Assembly: GCA_050084515.1 (NCBI GenBank) | Contig: CM114273.1 | Location: 22,196,001 to 22,260,000, forward strand | DNA: 64,000 nt | Source: Blasia pusilla | Taxonomy: Eukaryota > Marchantiophyta > Marchantiopsida > Blasiales | Reading direction: 5' to 3' | Shown here: piece after piece, positions 37,260-49,900 of the stretch | Position numbering within the stretch: position 1 is the stretch's first letter | Layout of the letters: every line of letters begins with the position of its first letter | Position numbers and translations under genes: made by a program | The notes under the pieces: model-generated | The model's database searches: none | What the model was told of the DNA's origin: nothing | The model's input: the letters and a program-made list of their open reading frames with translations, nothing else

Positions 37260-40240
37260 TCATCTCATGAGCCCACAGTTTCCAAGTAAACTACGTCAGG
37301 TTTTCAAAGTTTTAAATTGCCATAGCGCTTATCTGCGTTGCAGTTGCTATATTTCCTGTACCTGCAACATTCAATGTGGAGAATGGATTAGGGAATCTCA
37401 TGATGTGAAAAGCTAGTCTCAAGCTAGGACATTAGAGTTTATTGCTATTTTGTCGTCATTGTTCGAGTATCTGAGTTTTCTCCTAGCGTCCGCTGCTCAA
37501 GATCTTCATATACCTCGGCCAGCACTGCAATGAGGATCCGACCGAGTGAGTCACGGGTGGGTCAGTGCTTAAGATTTTATTTTCGACAAATTGAATAGAT
37601 CCGGAACAGCTTGCAAACCATTAGCCCGCGCGAGAAGGAGTCGTCTGAAGGACAGAATGAAGTATTTCATGATTCAGTTAAGAGGTCGGTTGTGAGCCCC
37701 ATATCTAAAGCGATGAACTTTTTGGGGAAAAATCAGTTAGGCTAAAGACAAGTGTCATAACTCACCGTGTTTAAACATCTTCAACATGAGGAGGAGGTGG
37801 AGTGTATCTAAAGTCAAATTTCAACAGTAAGGGTAGGAGGTGAGGTTTATCCGCAGACCAGAGCCATAATATCCATCTCTCTTATCGTAAGGAAACATCC
37901 ATAACATGAGGAGGAGGTGAAGTTTATTCAGATCACTCTGAAAAGATGACTAATCGCAAATTCGTAACCCCTGATGGTCAAATATTGAGGGTGAGGAGGA
38001 GAAGCGTTTTGGCTATTGTGCTCTAAAGAGATGACGGAGAAATCCTAGCTACTCTTATGATAGGTACTTTTCAGAGGCTTAGGTGGGGCTGGACGATCAT
38101 CATTTGGTTTTTTCCGAAAATCCTAACCGGGTCGAGATGACTCATAAAGCCTTTCGGTAATGGACTGAACAGACAGGATGAAAGGAAGATTTCAGTAGTT
38201 CCGTTGAGGGAGACAAGAGGGAACATTACTATTTTCTTCGTTGGAACAACTTAGGGACCAAAGGCCTGTAACTGTAAACCTCCAGCTCCAGCTAGCAGTA
38301 CAGGGCTATTGGTGAGCACTTAGAAGCCCTTCATGATGTTGACCTCCCCTGTCTGTCTACCTAAGACTACCTTTCGTTGAGATCGCTAAACTACAGAGAG
38401 AAGAATGCCATTTGTTTCTTTATTTGCAACATTCGGCAAGATGTGTTTGATGACTTGTTGGTAGCTCCAGGCTTGGGCAGCTGCCAGCCAAATCGTGCCG
38501 GAGTGATGTACAGTGACACGGACAATATAGAACCAACACTAACGACACCTCCAATCCGTTAGAGCGTCACTTTTTGAGGCCCCAGGAGCACTCACTCACT
38601 CTCTGGCGTCCAACGACTGCGCAACCATGGCAGGAGAGGGGCCTCCATTAAGAGACATAAGTAGGTCGTAATCATCATGCATGCGAAACAAAGCATGCCT
38701 CCTGTTACACTGTACTCTCTGTACCTACGATTTCTGCTCCGCTCTACTTCGCTTAGAGTCTGCCTCCGGACACTGTCACACATGAATCCCACCGGATCTC
38801 GTCAGCTATCCTGCCATTCTATTATTGCGTTGCGTTTTGTGCTATCCACAATCTTTGCTACTTCGGAGTCCGGACTGCGCTCCTGTCCTCATCTTCTCTA
38901 TGCTCGCTCCAGTCCTCATCCTGGCATCCTGACTGCTTCGTCTGAGATCCAACACGCTCATAGACCGGACGTACTCCCGTCCCTCCTCTCGGAGTCTCAG
39001 TCATGTTCGCCCTGTTCTTTTTGCCTTGGGATATGGGCCCTTCCTTCACTTCACACCGCACCACCACGAAACTCCGATGTGTACAGCACCGCCTATGTGT
39101 TCTACTCCTTGCCACATCTTCTTCTACCTCCAAAACCCCATTGTATCGCCGCAACAACATTATTCATCTCTGTTCCACTGTAGCACGAGCTTTCCTCGTT
39201 TCGACTAAATGTCGCCCCCCGAGAAAGTGAGCGCGTAGCCAAACCGCCCCCGCAAAGTAATTCTCTCTCCTTACTACGTACGTCGAAGCAAAAAAATCTG
39301 CTGCACCTTAACGTTGTACCCGATCACAGTCGTCACGACATACTTGCTGTCTCTAAGGCACCTGTAACTTTAGGTTTTGTCGAACCTATATTTCTCAGCC
39401 GACCTTTTCGGCACACTTTCGCTTGTATTCAAGTGTTCTCACTTTGCACAGTTTATTCGATATTTTTTTAATATGCAAATATCAGAAAAGTGCACGTAAA
39501 TAATTACATACATCAAAGAGTAGAAAATCCAAGAAATGTGCATGAACGTTAGAACTCATATTTAAAGCGCATAAACTATGCACGGTTGAAAATATATTTT
39601 TTCTTATCAATATGTCCAATCAAATAAATTATTGTCAGAATATTTCTAATTGAAATAGATTATTTTGATACAAAATGAAGATAATAAGAAAAAAAAATCA
39701 TCCAATCATCAAGGGGTGCCGGGATTCTTTTTATTTCAATATGCCTCACTTCAAAGCATAACATAAATTACATTCTTCTTCTTTTTTGAGTTTGGGTAAT
39801 CATACATATAGTTGCCCATGGGATAATATAGAGGAAATTCAGCAAATTCCGACCTTTTACCATTTTGATACTCAGACTTTTTAATTTTCATGAAAAAAAT
39901 GTACAAATAGGGAATTTAAATTTACTAAAATGAAGTTATAAACCTAAGTGAGATGAAACGTAAGGTATATGCAGAATGAAAACTTAATCTCAAATGTTCT
40001 TCTCCACAATGATTTTGACATGTATAATATATATCATGAACCAATTAATCATCAATTGAATGCATTTCTTAGTGTCTATTGGAACCATTCAAGTTTCCTA
40101 AACGAATTATTAGTGTACCAATCTTAAAACATAAAATATACAAAGGTACTCTATGAGATAAATATATATTCAACAATCAGGCTAAATAAATGCGACTCCT
40201 CGATCTCTTACTAAAATCTAATTAGCACTAAGGTAAATAT
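37260..40240. other. No recognisable gene
   Basis: The longest ORF is 168 codons (38677-39183 plus), overlapped by a 100-codon minus ORF; it is Ser/Leu/His-rich because the strand is CT-rich, and shows no family motif. After 39450 the DNA is strongly AT-rich. Two lines near 37780 and 37895 share ACATGAGGAGGAGGTG, a minor direct repeat. A gene-flanking or leader region is possible for 38600-39250 but unsupported. Confidence 0.4.
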
Positions 40241-40589
40241 CAAGGTTCATCCCAAGAAATATTCCTAAATTTTTGGAAAAATTGAATTCGGGAATTTTTG
40301 GAAAAACATTTTCCGAATATTTTGGAAAAAATTTCAAGCACGTGTGTAGGGCGCTAAGAAGGGTACTAATGAGGGCATCAATCGGCACCCAAAAGGGCAC
40401 CGATCCATGGCATCGGTGTCCGTATTACGTTTTAACGCTAACAAGGGCGCAGACAAGCTAGAACGTTAGGCAAGTGGTGCACGTTACCGGTTGTTTAGGA
40501 AAGACCTAATTTTGGCCAATTTGGTTGGGTTTTGGGAACTCATGGCCAAGTTTTATAAAAAAATCTAAAATTATTGTAAGGTTGCATGG

Positions 40590-40950
40590 AGACGGACATG
40601 CCCGGCGTGTGCCCGAGCTTGCCCAGAGCCTGCCGCGTTGACCCGGGCTGACAGAGCCCGTACCAGTTGCGGTGCCCACGGCAGGCCTGCATGGCAATCT
40701 TGGGTAGTCTCACGACCCGCGCAAGGCCCATGCACCTTCAGCCCGCATGGCGGGCTAGGCTGGAGGCAGGCTCTCAGTCCGCCCCCAAGCCCGCAATGCA
40801 TGCCATGTGCGGGCCTGAGCCCGCCCTGCGGGCTTGCTGCAGGCCACGCAACGGGTGCGGGCTCTGTCAGCCCGAGTCTACGCGGCGAGCTCTAGGGCGC
40901 GGTCGAGTGCTGGCTTGGGTGCGGGACGTGGGTACGCAAGTTCATGGACA
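40590..40950 (-). repeat. GGGC-rich imperfect repeat block (reverse sense)
   Basis: Dense GCCCGC, GCAGGC and GGCCTGC motifs on the top strand, related in style to 24100-24750 on the other strand. ORFs open in five of six frames here because stop codons are rare in such DNA. They are not genes. Confidence 0.7.
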
Positions 40951-40979
40951 TGAATATGTCCGTGTGCAACGTTGAAAAT

Positions 40980-43580
40980 TAGGTGGATAGAAAAAATCAT
41001 AGTGGGAGTAGGTATTAGGAGGAGAAGGACAAGTCGAGTATATAACTATGGTCAAGGTTGTTGGATCTCTAATTTTTTTTTAGGAACAAGAGTAAGAGGA
41101 ACTCGTCGTCTTTTATTGTAGTGGATAATAGCCTCAAACTAGCTTCACGTAACAAATTGTTTTTTGGTTTAGAGGTGGGAAGGATATGGATGATTTTGTA
41201 GAGGACGATGGATTGGATATTTTTTGTGACATTCCTAATGTGAATGTGGATCAAGATGTTTGGCCTCCTAAGGTATGGAATGGTCTGAGTGCCTTTGCTG
41301 AAGAGCAATTCAAATTCTTTCAAGATGGCATTGAAGATAGGCATAACGATACCACAATTTGAAACTTTTGTGAAGGCCAATTCACTTACAATCTTACCAC
41401 GTTACAACTACATCTTACTAGGGAGTTTGTTCCACAAGCAAATGGAAAGAAGCAAGAAGCTTAGATTCTCAAATGCTTGAATTCTCCTCATTCAAAGTAG
41501 TTGCAAATGAAGACATTAGTTGATGCATGGATGATCTACCACATACAACCTTCAGCACTAGTAATCGACCTCCAATAATAAAAAAGGTCACCATTCATCA
41601 TTTTCGAGATAAGAGGAACCCCCTTATAATTTTGTGTTGGCCATCGAGCACTGCCAAATGATTTCTTGATTGATGGGTTTGAGTTCTTGTTTAATGCTAT
41701 GATGCTAAGACATTGGTAGTGGCCCGCAAGATTGCACACAAACAAATCTTGTGTCCACTGACTTATGTTCGTCCTTAGGACAGAAATGTCCATGCTTTCC
41801 CAGGTTCTCATGGCCCACACCGCTCATAATATAGACTCGGCCAGGCCCCACCCAAGCCCAACCGCTAGTTTTTGCCACCTATTTTCTAGCTGGCATGGCC
41901 CGCACAGGCCTGCATCAAGCACGCACTTGGCCCACTTTGAGCCCACATAAGGCCCATACTTATCTTCCCTAGGGAATGTCACTAGCTCAAAAGTTGACGA
42001 TCATGTTTGTCCAACTGAAGGGTAATTTCAATGCCATCGGAAAAATATTTTAGCATTTAGTCAAACTTAGGCAAGGAAGGGTTAATTCTGATTTTGGTAG
42101 TTACTGTAAGTAAGGTAGGGTCAAATATACCCAAAAAAAGTCGAAAATGTTGTTCAAAGTCAAAAGGGTAGGGTTAAATCCCCTTTGCCATATGTCACTC
42201 TCCTATTGGTTTCAATTATATATATATAAAATTTGGAATTGGAATTGATATATATCTAATTATTTTAATAAATATAATATCAATATAAAACATATTGGCT
42301 AAAGTAAGCATACAAAATTAATTCCTAGCTTGATCTTGACCTAACAATTTGTTAAACCTTTGGATTAAGCTAAAACTTTAAGGGCCTGTCTCTAGTGATG
42401 CATGCATGATTTTGGACGGTTAAGATCTTGCAACTTAAGCTCCAAGATTAAGGAAACAATGGAAGACCACATTTGTGGTTTTCCAATTTTAATTCAACCT
42501 CGAGAAGAGCATTTGGAGAAACTTGGTAGGGTTTTTGACATTCATGAGTAACCTTTGGGAAATTATAAATGATTTTTCCAGATTTAGGGGAATTATTTGG
42601 GGACTAAAGTATTTGCTATAGTCTAGAGTAAAGTGCAGAGGAGAGATGGAAAGAATTTCAAGGGGTGTAAAATAGTACGAAAAAATTAAAGGAAGACCAT
42701 TGATCTTAATGCAGCCTAAGCTAGATCGTTTATTTGTGAGAATGCATAAGGGCATTGTAGAGGCACAATTGAGATTCTTTTAGGAATGTGGATAGATTGG
42801 ATTGTGACCGTTGGCGGAGTTAAAAGCGCACTTGCAAGGCATAGGGCTTTGAGGGTGGGAGAGAGCATGCAAGCAATTTTGTTGCAAGGGAGGGAGAGGT
42901 CGTGGATTGTATCTCTTCCTCACTTTTTTGCATATGCTTTTGTTGCTAAAAAAGCGCCACAATCTCTCTATATAGAGAAGCCATCGTCTTGGGATCAAAG
43001 GTGCATCACTACATGGACAACAACGACGAGACGGGTGTGGAGGAGAATATATTGTTGGTAGATATTTGGAATAGTGTGGGTTCCCCGGCAAATCAATCTC
43101 TCTCTCAAGCACTACATTCATTTACTACAAAGCTACAAGAGAACATAGTGGGTTGCATCCGTAGTTTAATTTCTTATGAAAAATTTCTAAGGAAAAAATT
43201 TCTTTGATAGCATTGCTTCTTAATGTGGATTTGTCTCTTTTATTTTAATGCATATTTGTCATTCCAAATCACATGTAAATTTCAATTTTGAAAGTACATA
43301 CTAAGTAATATCACAACCAATTTTTTGAGAACTTTTAGTCAAATTAAGCAAGGTAGTATCCTATACCAAAAAAGTTCATTTAAGGGTATTTTTTATTGGT
43401 TGTAGATATATTTAGTCGACTAAAAAAAATATTTAGTCAACTAAAGGGGGTATTAGAAGGGGGGCCAGCCGCATGTGGTATAGGAGGTATATAAACTATG
43501 ACATGATGACATCCCCAAGTATCTGCCTAAGGCTACTACAAGCTAATGTAGGGGGTATAGGCTCGACGCAGGCTTGGTCG
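40980..43580. other. AT-rich region with unassigned ORF fragments
   Basis: A plus-strand acidic frame near 41180-41361 (DEVWPP-like stretch DQDVWPPKVWNGLSAFAEEQ) and a 72-codon plus ORF at 42989-43207 (LLVDIWNSVGSPANQSLSQA) look protein-like but match no family I know. A GGGC-type fragment lies at 41780-41960. Near 43400 TTTAGTCGACTAAA and TTTAGTCAACTAAA are adjacent near-palindromes. Confidence 0.35.
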
Positions 43581-43589
43581 GGCCTGTAG

Positions 43590-44430
43590 CATAGACATCC
43601 TTTCAAGTGTCATGCGCCTACTCCTCTTGAACATCAATCTTTGTGTTGTGGAAGCGTACTTTTAGTAGGACACGCTCTCACTATTGATCTGCAACCAAAC
43701 ATACTCATAGTAGTATAGTCTGGGTCAATCATCTTTCCAACCCACCCACCTCTCAACTCGGCACCTCATAAAGCTCAACCTTCCTAGTTCCTCACTTCCC
43801 AACATAGGCAACTCTTCCAAGACTTAGGACAAACTTTATGGTTAGTCTAGGAACCTAAAACGGTGTTCGCTTTCCTAGAGGTCCCAACCAAGATCCAACT
43901 AAATGAGTTGCAGGTTGGACCTCTTAAATCCATTCTATTGGACTTGGTTTGGGTTTCAAGTCCCAACGCCAAACTCTTGATCCATTCTGTGCCCTTGGGT
44001 CTCCTCTCAATGCCCCAGATTGGGGTTCGAGTCCCAAGCACTCTTGGAGACCTTTCCCCTTACTAGTACTTCTGGGGTTCTTTGCCCTCCCCCTAACTTT
44101 GGGGAAGGGATGTTTAGGCTCCTCTTTATGGCCCTCAACCCAACTCCCTATAAACTATTTTCAGAAAGTTTCTTAGCCTTTGCTTGCAGGTTTGTTGAGA
44201 TCTTTGGTGCATTGGAACCGACTTTGCATAAGCTTTTTAATGCCACCTTACTTGTCCCAAATGCATCTTGGGACTAAAAGTTATCGTCCAAAATATAGTC
44301 AAAACTCCAAACACCAGTCACGTTCCAAATCCGGTTCTCACCTTTTTGGCAACCTTTGAAAACCTCCTAGACTCCCTAAACCACACCTTCCTTGTCATCC
44401 ATGTCACGAACATAGGTCTAGATCTATGGC
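43590..44430 (-). repeat. Repeat family D, copy D2
   Basis: Opposite orientation to D1. Shared blocks include CTTTTAGTAGGACACGCTCT, CCAACGCCAAACTCTTGATC, CCCTTACTAGTACTTCTGGG and CAAATGCATCTTGGGACTAA. Confidence 0.85.
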
Positions 44431-44465
44431 TACCTAGTATCTACTCTATATATGCCACGCAAGAT

Positions 44466-44762
44466 ATCATGTGGACATGTCCATGCTCGTAGACTTACGT
44501 TCGGCCTATGGAAGGATTTTTCCATGTCGGCCCCAACTTCCTCTTCTTTCTCACCCCTCTACTTGCCTCCATGTTCGTACTTTTTTGTTTCTTCTTTCCT
44601 TCATGCATCGCCACTCCCTGCCCCCTTATTTTCCTGCCTGTCTTAGTCTTGCCTTCCACCATGAGGTCTAAGCCTAGGCTTGCGATCCCTGTCCATGGAC
44701 ATGTCCACACTTGTCCATCCATGTCCATCTTAGGGATGGACTTTTTTTGTTTTTGTGCAACC
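44466..44762 (+). repeat. Repeat family E, copy E2
   Basis: Collinear with E3: ATCATGTGGA, then ACTTACGTTCGGCCTATGGA, AAGGATTTTTCCATGT, a C-rich stretch with CTCTACTTGCCTCCATGTTC, and the end GTTTTTGTGCAACC. It abuts the 3' end of the gypsy copy C PHD segment directly. Confidence 0.8.
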
Positions 44763-47060
44763 GTCATATGTGGAGGCATATCCATCATCCTCAAGGAACC
44801 CTAATGAGAGATGTCATGAGACACGCCATGTGCCATCCTCTAAAACACCCATCATAGACTAGAATAGTGACTATATCACGAGTAGAACCACACAATATAC
44901 AACTTAAGTCTAGAGGAACTAGTGCTAAACTCAAATCACTTATACGATCAACGTCAATTATGCATATGGTCCTTCCAAATCATATCATCACATCCCTCAA
45001 ATACAAGAATACCATATGGCAATACATCACACACTCTCAAGATGGTACGTCTTGCAATTATATCCAAAATCATAGGTGCCTTACGTTGTAAATACACATA
45101 GATTCCTTAATGAAACCTTCGGATTGTTGGTCGATAACCACCTTCCAAAATAATTGCATAAATCAAAGTATTTGGATGTTTAGCAATCGCCTACTTCTCA
45201 AACGCCACAAACACAACTCTCTGGAATAACTAAGGCATACATACATCATGGTTCAACACCTCACTAGATTCACGATGAATGGCCACAGGTAAATTAGGCT
45301 CCCCGTCATAAAGCAACAAGTAAGATGAGAAATGCGCTAAGGATGTCTATCTGCTAAATCTGTATTCTATTCCCAACCAAGGCAAATACATCACAAAACG
45401 TGGAGCCACATCATTTCGATATCAATTAGAATATGATATGTGTTTGATGTATTTATGATGTAGTTTCTGTATTGAAAAATTTTCTATAGAAAATTTGGTC
45501 CATGTAATTTGCATGGAAAGTTTATTGAGAAAAAAATTAATATCAAAAAATATTTAATTGATAAAAAAATCAATATGAAACTTAGCACTATCAGATTTCA
45601 TGTTCAAATTATATCAAAGTTAGCACCCTCTAACTTTCGTGATGTGTAGGTCCTAGTCTCCGAGGTGACCTCTTTGCAAGTCAAATTTGCATAAACCTCT
45701 CTTCAATACTTGAGAACTGTCTTGGCTAGTGTTGATTGTCCGCTGGCCGCTCAACACCTTATCACATAAGGCCTAAAACTCCTTGAGAAACTCTATATCA
45801 TGGTCCGTCAATACCTCAGCACCCTAATGACTCAACAGGATGACGCACTAGGATATATGTATCTAGACTCAACCATAATGATTCAACACTCGATCTAGGA
45901 AGGCATACATTCAAGGTTTCATGTGGAAAAAGTGTATGTTCATGGACTTATGTCCGTCCTATGGAAGGATTTGTCCATGTGGGCCTCACCTTTCCCTTCT
46001 TTCTCATCCCCCCTACTTGCCTCAATGTTCCGCACTTTCCCGTTTCTTCCTTCCTCCTGAATCCTCCACCTCCACTCCCTCCCCCCTTTTGCCCCACCAA
46101 CCCCTACCTTGCCTCCCAACATGACCTATAAGTATGGATCCCATCTCTTACAATCCAAGTCTATGAATATGTCCACATATAGGTTGTCCATTTTTGTGCA
46201 ACCATGCATACACTACTCCCTCACCTACTTTGTCTAGCAATGCAACCAACTCTATCTACTTCAAAAAGTTCTCAACCATCACCAACACATATATAATGAC
46301 TGTGGCGCTCTGTCCAAGGTAAAGGTTGTACAAAATCCAAACTCCATCTATGGCCTAAATCCATGATTGGTGTTGGACTCACTCACACACCATGCATCTA
46401 GAAGCAAACTTCCAAATTTTAGTATATATGCCTTGCTACCAATATTGTATCTAGAGCAAACATATCTTTGCTTTACTCCAAAGTGGTCCAACTCCTCGCG
46501 GGTATTCTACACCAATCGTGCTCTCTACGAAGGATGAGGTACTATGTGTATTCTACCATTCTCCCAAACTCATAAGATATCCCTTCCCACCAAAACCGTC
46601 TAGCTCACTGTAGGATCTGATCCCACTCTCTAGCACCCATTGTGTTTGCAATGCTGCAAGTACGCATGTACTCCAAGACTACCCCATCCTTATGGATATC
46701 TTGATCCATTGCCATCTTCTCAACGGCCACTAGATGTTAGGACTCTTCATCAGAGCTCGCCATCAAAGTCCCAACACTTTGGCTTTTCATAGCCAGCAAG
46801 CCCAAATAGGCTAACACGTGCTATCTCCTCAACTCTCTCTCCAAGCCAAAGAGCTCCATTTACCTCTCATTGGTTTGGTCATGGGTTATGGCTAACCCCA
46901 TCTACATCCTGGTTGAGTGTCCTAGGTAAAAATACCACCTAAAAATCATACTCCTACAAAAATAATGCCCACCTAGCAAGTTGACATGTAAGCTTGTCAG
47001 ACTTCATCAACCACTTAAGTAGTTGATGATCAGTAATGATAGTAAAGTGTTTTCCAAATA
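44763..47060 (-). pseudogene. Ty3/gypsy remnant copy C (RNase H, integrase, PHD finger)
   Basis: Collinear at nucleotide level with element B (59102-60960) but far more decayed, minus strand. From 47060 downwards it has the RNase H region (AAGCTTGTCAGACTTCATCA matches B's LTGKL segment), the integrase zinc and catalytic regions, a C-terminal APMILDI..RRTILRVCDVLP and MIWKDHMHN stretch, and then a PHD-finger remnant at 44901-44763. In that remnant the first Cys pair is intact (SCILCGS), the third Cys reads Tyr (LVYDGC), GWHMAC is intact and the last Cys pair is partly lost (WICLHI). A family E repeat (45910-46205) is inserted in the integrase. The protease, methyltransferase and most of RT are absent. 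Confidence 0.88.
45910..46205 (+). mobile_element. Repeat family E, copy E3, nested in gypsy copy C integrase
   Basis: This 296-bp segment interrupts sequence that is continuous in element B and is flanked by GCATACA on both sides (45903-45909 and 46206-46212), a probable 7-bp target duplication. It ends in TTTTTGTGCAACC like E2. No terminal inverted repeat or coding region is evident, so the class is uncertain. Confidence 0.75.
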
Positions 47061-47204
47061 ACACTAGAAGGAAACATGTCCATTGCCACTAAAGTATACA
47101 ACTAGTTTTAGTGCATGAGTAAAGTATACAATAGTTGTGACTATTTTAGTATCTAGTTGCAAAGGACGAGTTGTATAGAACTTCAATTGCAAGGACTCCA
47201 TTGT

Positions 47205-47850
47205 TGTGGCGTGCCTATTCTCCTTGAACGTAAATCTTTAGTGTTGCCAAAGTGTACGTTCAGTAAGACATGCTCTCAATGTTGATCTGCACCCAAACAT
47301 GCACTCATGTTAGTCGGGTCTGGATCAATCAACATTCTAACTTGACTTCTTATGAAGCTCAACCTTCCTAGTTTCTTGGTTTACAACACAGGAAAGTCTC
47401 TCAAGACTTGGGACAGACTTTCTGGTCGATTCAGGAATCTCAAACAACGTTTGCATGCCTGGCGGTCCCAATTTTCCAATGGATCTCCAATCGTGGGTTG
47501 GAATCCAAGTGTGGCTTCTCGAATGCACTCCCTTGGATCATGTTTGGGTTTCGAGTACCAACGCCAAACTCTTGTTCCATCCACTGCCTTTGAGCCGTCG
47601 TTTGGCGCCCAAAGTAGGGTTTGGGTCCCAAGAATCCTTGGAGACAGTCCCCCTTACTAGTACTTCTAGGTATCGCTACCCTTCCCCTAACTTTGGGGAG
47701 AGACAGTTGGGCCCCTCATTTTGGTCCTCAACCCAACTCCATGTATAGTTGTTCTGGAAAAATATCTCAGCCTTTTCTTGAGCATTTTATGAGATCTTTG
47801 GTGCGTTGTAATTGTCTTTGCATAAGCTGACAAGTTACAAAAAGACTCTA
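47205..47850 (-). repeat. Repeat family D, copy D3
   Basis: Same orientation as D2. It begins near GTGGCGTGCCTATTCTCCTT and contains CCAACGCCAAACTCTTG and CCCTTACTAGTACTTCTAGG. It joins the gypsy copy C remnant through about 145 bp of unassigned sequence. Confidence 0.85.
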
Positions 47851-48590
47851 AAAGGAACCTTTCAATTTCAACATAATCTCATAGAAATCAGTTCTACAAG
47901 AAATATCCTCGGCCTGCAACCCGCTAGACTCTTTGGGGGAGCTCGGCCTAGACGCAACTTGTCAGACTTCGACGGGTTGCCTCTTTATTCTATTGCATGG
48001 CCATGAGATAAGTACTAGTGCCTTGGCAAAGATTCAACTTGTCGGACTCTAATGGGTTGCATTTGTTTTGGGAGGCCTCTAAGTTGTACTAGCTAGGTTG
48101 AGGAGTAACCCGATTGAGTTTGACAGTTTGCGTCGGACTCTAACAATACCCCTTCCACGCCTAAATCCTTACCGGCCAATCTAGTTAAGGTTCTAGTAAA
48201 CATTGTTCACTACAATGTAGTGTATTGACCACATTTGAAGTGTAGTGAGAGCACTGGCTAGAAACCTTAGAAAGGACTGTTAATCTTTTGAATTAGGCGC
48301 AGGTACCTGCAAAGGAATAAGAGACGAATTAGCTATGTTAAGGTAACGGTTTAGCCCTCGGTGTTGAAATAACCACAAGCACGTGCACGCGAATCTAAGG
48401 AGGTATTAGTGGAGTTAGTGGAAAACCCTTTGATGTTTCAATGTTTCACCAATGAGAGCACTTACATGTTGTAACATTGGCTAATTTAGATATAAAATGG
48501 CAAACGAATTTCCTCCAATATTGGTGGTTGTAAATTACTAGTACAAATTCTTACCAATGAGTCACGATGATACACATATATAGCCTACGC
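47850..48590. other. No gene recognised
   Basis: Unassigned sequence. CAACTTGTC(A/G)GACT is present twice (47960 and 48030 regions) with GGGTTGC after each, a short direct repeat of about 70 bp spacing. Confidence 0.4.
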
Positions 48591-48595
48591 ATTTC

Positions 48596-49400
48596 TTGGA
48601 AATAGGGATAGTGGTGAATGTTGTCAAATTATCAAAAAGAGGATCCGCTAAGGAGGACCCACAAATCATGTCTACGGTGAACATAAGTTTGTTTGGAGGT
48701 GGAAGTTCCTTTTGTGATGCGTTGACTTGGATGGCGTGGATATTATCATCAACAACATTATCTCCCAAAATATATCTTTATGGTAGGGTGGTGGTGCACT
48801 TATGGGAGTGGTTGCTACAGATTTCGAAAGAATACCCATAGAGTTACATGTATCTCATGTTAGGATACAATCTTCTAGCATGTGGAGGTTTCTTGTGAAG
48901 AACAAAGGTGGTGCTTTGGAAAGTGTTGTCCATGGAGCCAAGAGGCGTGCACTATTACTCTCCACATCCGTTCATGTTGTCTTAAATGTCGAAAATTCAT
49001 CCCAAAATCATGATATTGAGGATACTGCTTTAGTAGTGTGTCTTGAGAATATGACAAGTTGTCTAAATCTTGGAGGTTATAAGCACACAATGGATAAATC
49101 CGGACTTATGGCCTCCAAGCTAGCAAAGAGCTCTTTGAGCATACGGAAAGAACTCCACGTGCATGTAGCTCTTGCAATTGCGCGCTAGTGCTCTGAAAGA
49201 GGTGGAAGATTTGCAAAGAAGGTTCAATGAAGTATCTCTACAAATCTTCCGTTAGCCATTTAATCTCTCTATTTTGGATCATATCATAGAAAGTTATCAT
49301 CTGAAATAGAAAGATTAAATGGTAGAGTTGGTTCATGTGAAAAGGGCAATAAGTCTTTGTTAGCATTGTTGAAATCTGCTCTAAGTAAGTGTCAAGCGTA
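48596..49400 (+). pseudogene. Unidentified decayed coding region
   Basis: Two successive plus-strand frames, 48596-48841 (81 codons) and 48802-49188 (128 codons), followed after frame changes by a helical polar stretch (SSEIERLNGRVGSCEKGNKS) near 49290-49350. The codon-like composition is maintained better than in neighbouring DNA and the two ORFs overlap as a frameshifted gene would. I do not recognise any domain. The final part could be a short coiled coil. Confidence 0.35.
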
Positions 49401-49699
49401 GATTTTTTCGTGTTATAGCCATGACATTGGCATTTTTTATTTCTTCTTGAAATAAAGAAATGAAGTTGTAAGGGAAACATCCAAGTTATGCATGATATTG
49501 TAGGGTTGGCTACAACTATAATCAGAGGTTATGAACCGTCTATCTTGCCATATTTCTTACCCAACGGTGATTGTGCGCTTTGCATTGTAAGTTGTATTTC
49601 ACTCGTATGTGAAACTGTAGACGTATTTATCCGCCTTTCACATTAGCAACTAGACTTGTAATAGAAGGTGCTTGGTCTTAGAACACTTGTTGGCGTTTG

Positions 49700-49900
49700 A
49701 ATAGTTGCCGATTTGTAAATAGCAATTCGGCTAGAAATAGTCATCAGCTTGTAAATAGCAACCATTTTGTGCATACTAAGCCCACTCTAGAGGATTGTGA
49801 CTAGCAACCGTTTGGTAAATAGTAGTCACGCTGTGAATAGCTTCCGACATGTAAATAGCAGTTGTTATGTGCTTACTATGGCCACTCCATAGGGTTCACT
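49700..49900. repeat. Short degenerate tandem repeats with TGTAAATAGCA
   Basis: TTTGTAAATAGCA, CTTGTAAATAGCA, TTGGTAAATAGTA and CATGTAAATAGCA recur at irregular 36-60 bp spacing. A longer unit with TTATGTGC.TACTA.GCCCACTC is repeated once, about 96 bp apart. Confidence 0.75.

Noticed and set aside
38677-39183. 168-codon ORF
   Set aside because: Composition follows the CT-rich strand, and a 100-codon ORF lies opposite. No domain.
40506-40975. Many overlapping ORFs of 60-100 codons on both strands
   Set aside because: They come from GC-rich repeat sequence poor in stop codons. All frames are equally open and show no motif.
44020-44045. tRNA T-loop-like GGGTTCGAGTCCC
   Set aside because: It lies inside dispersed repeat family D, with no acceptor or anticodon stem around it.
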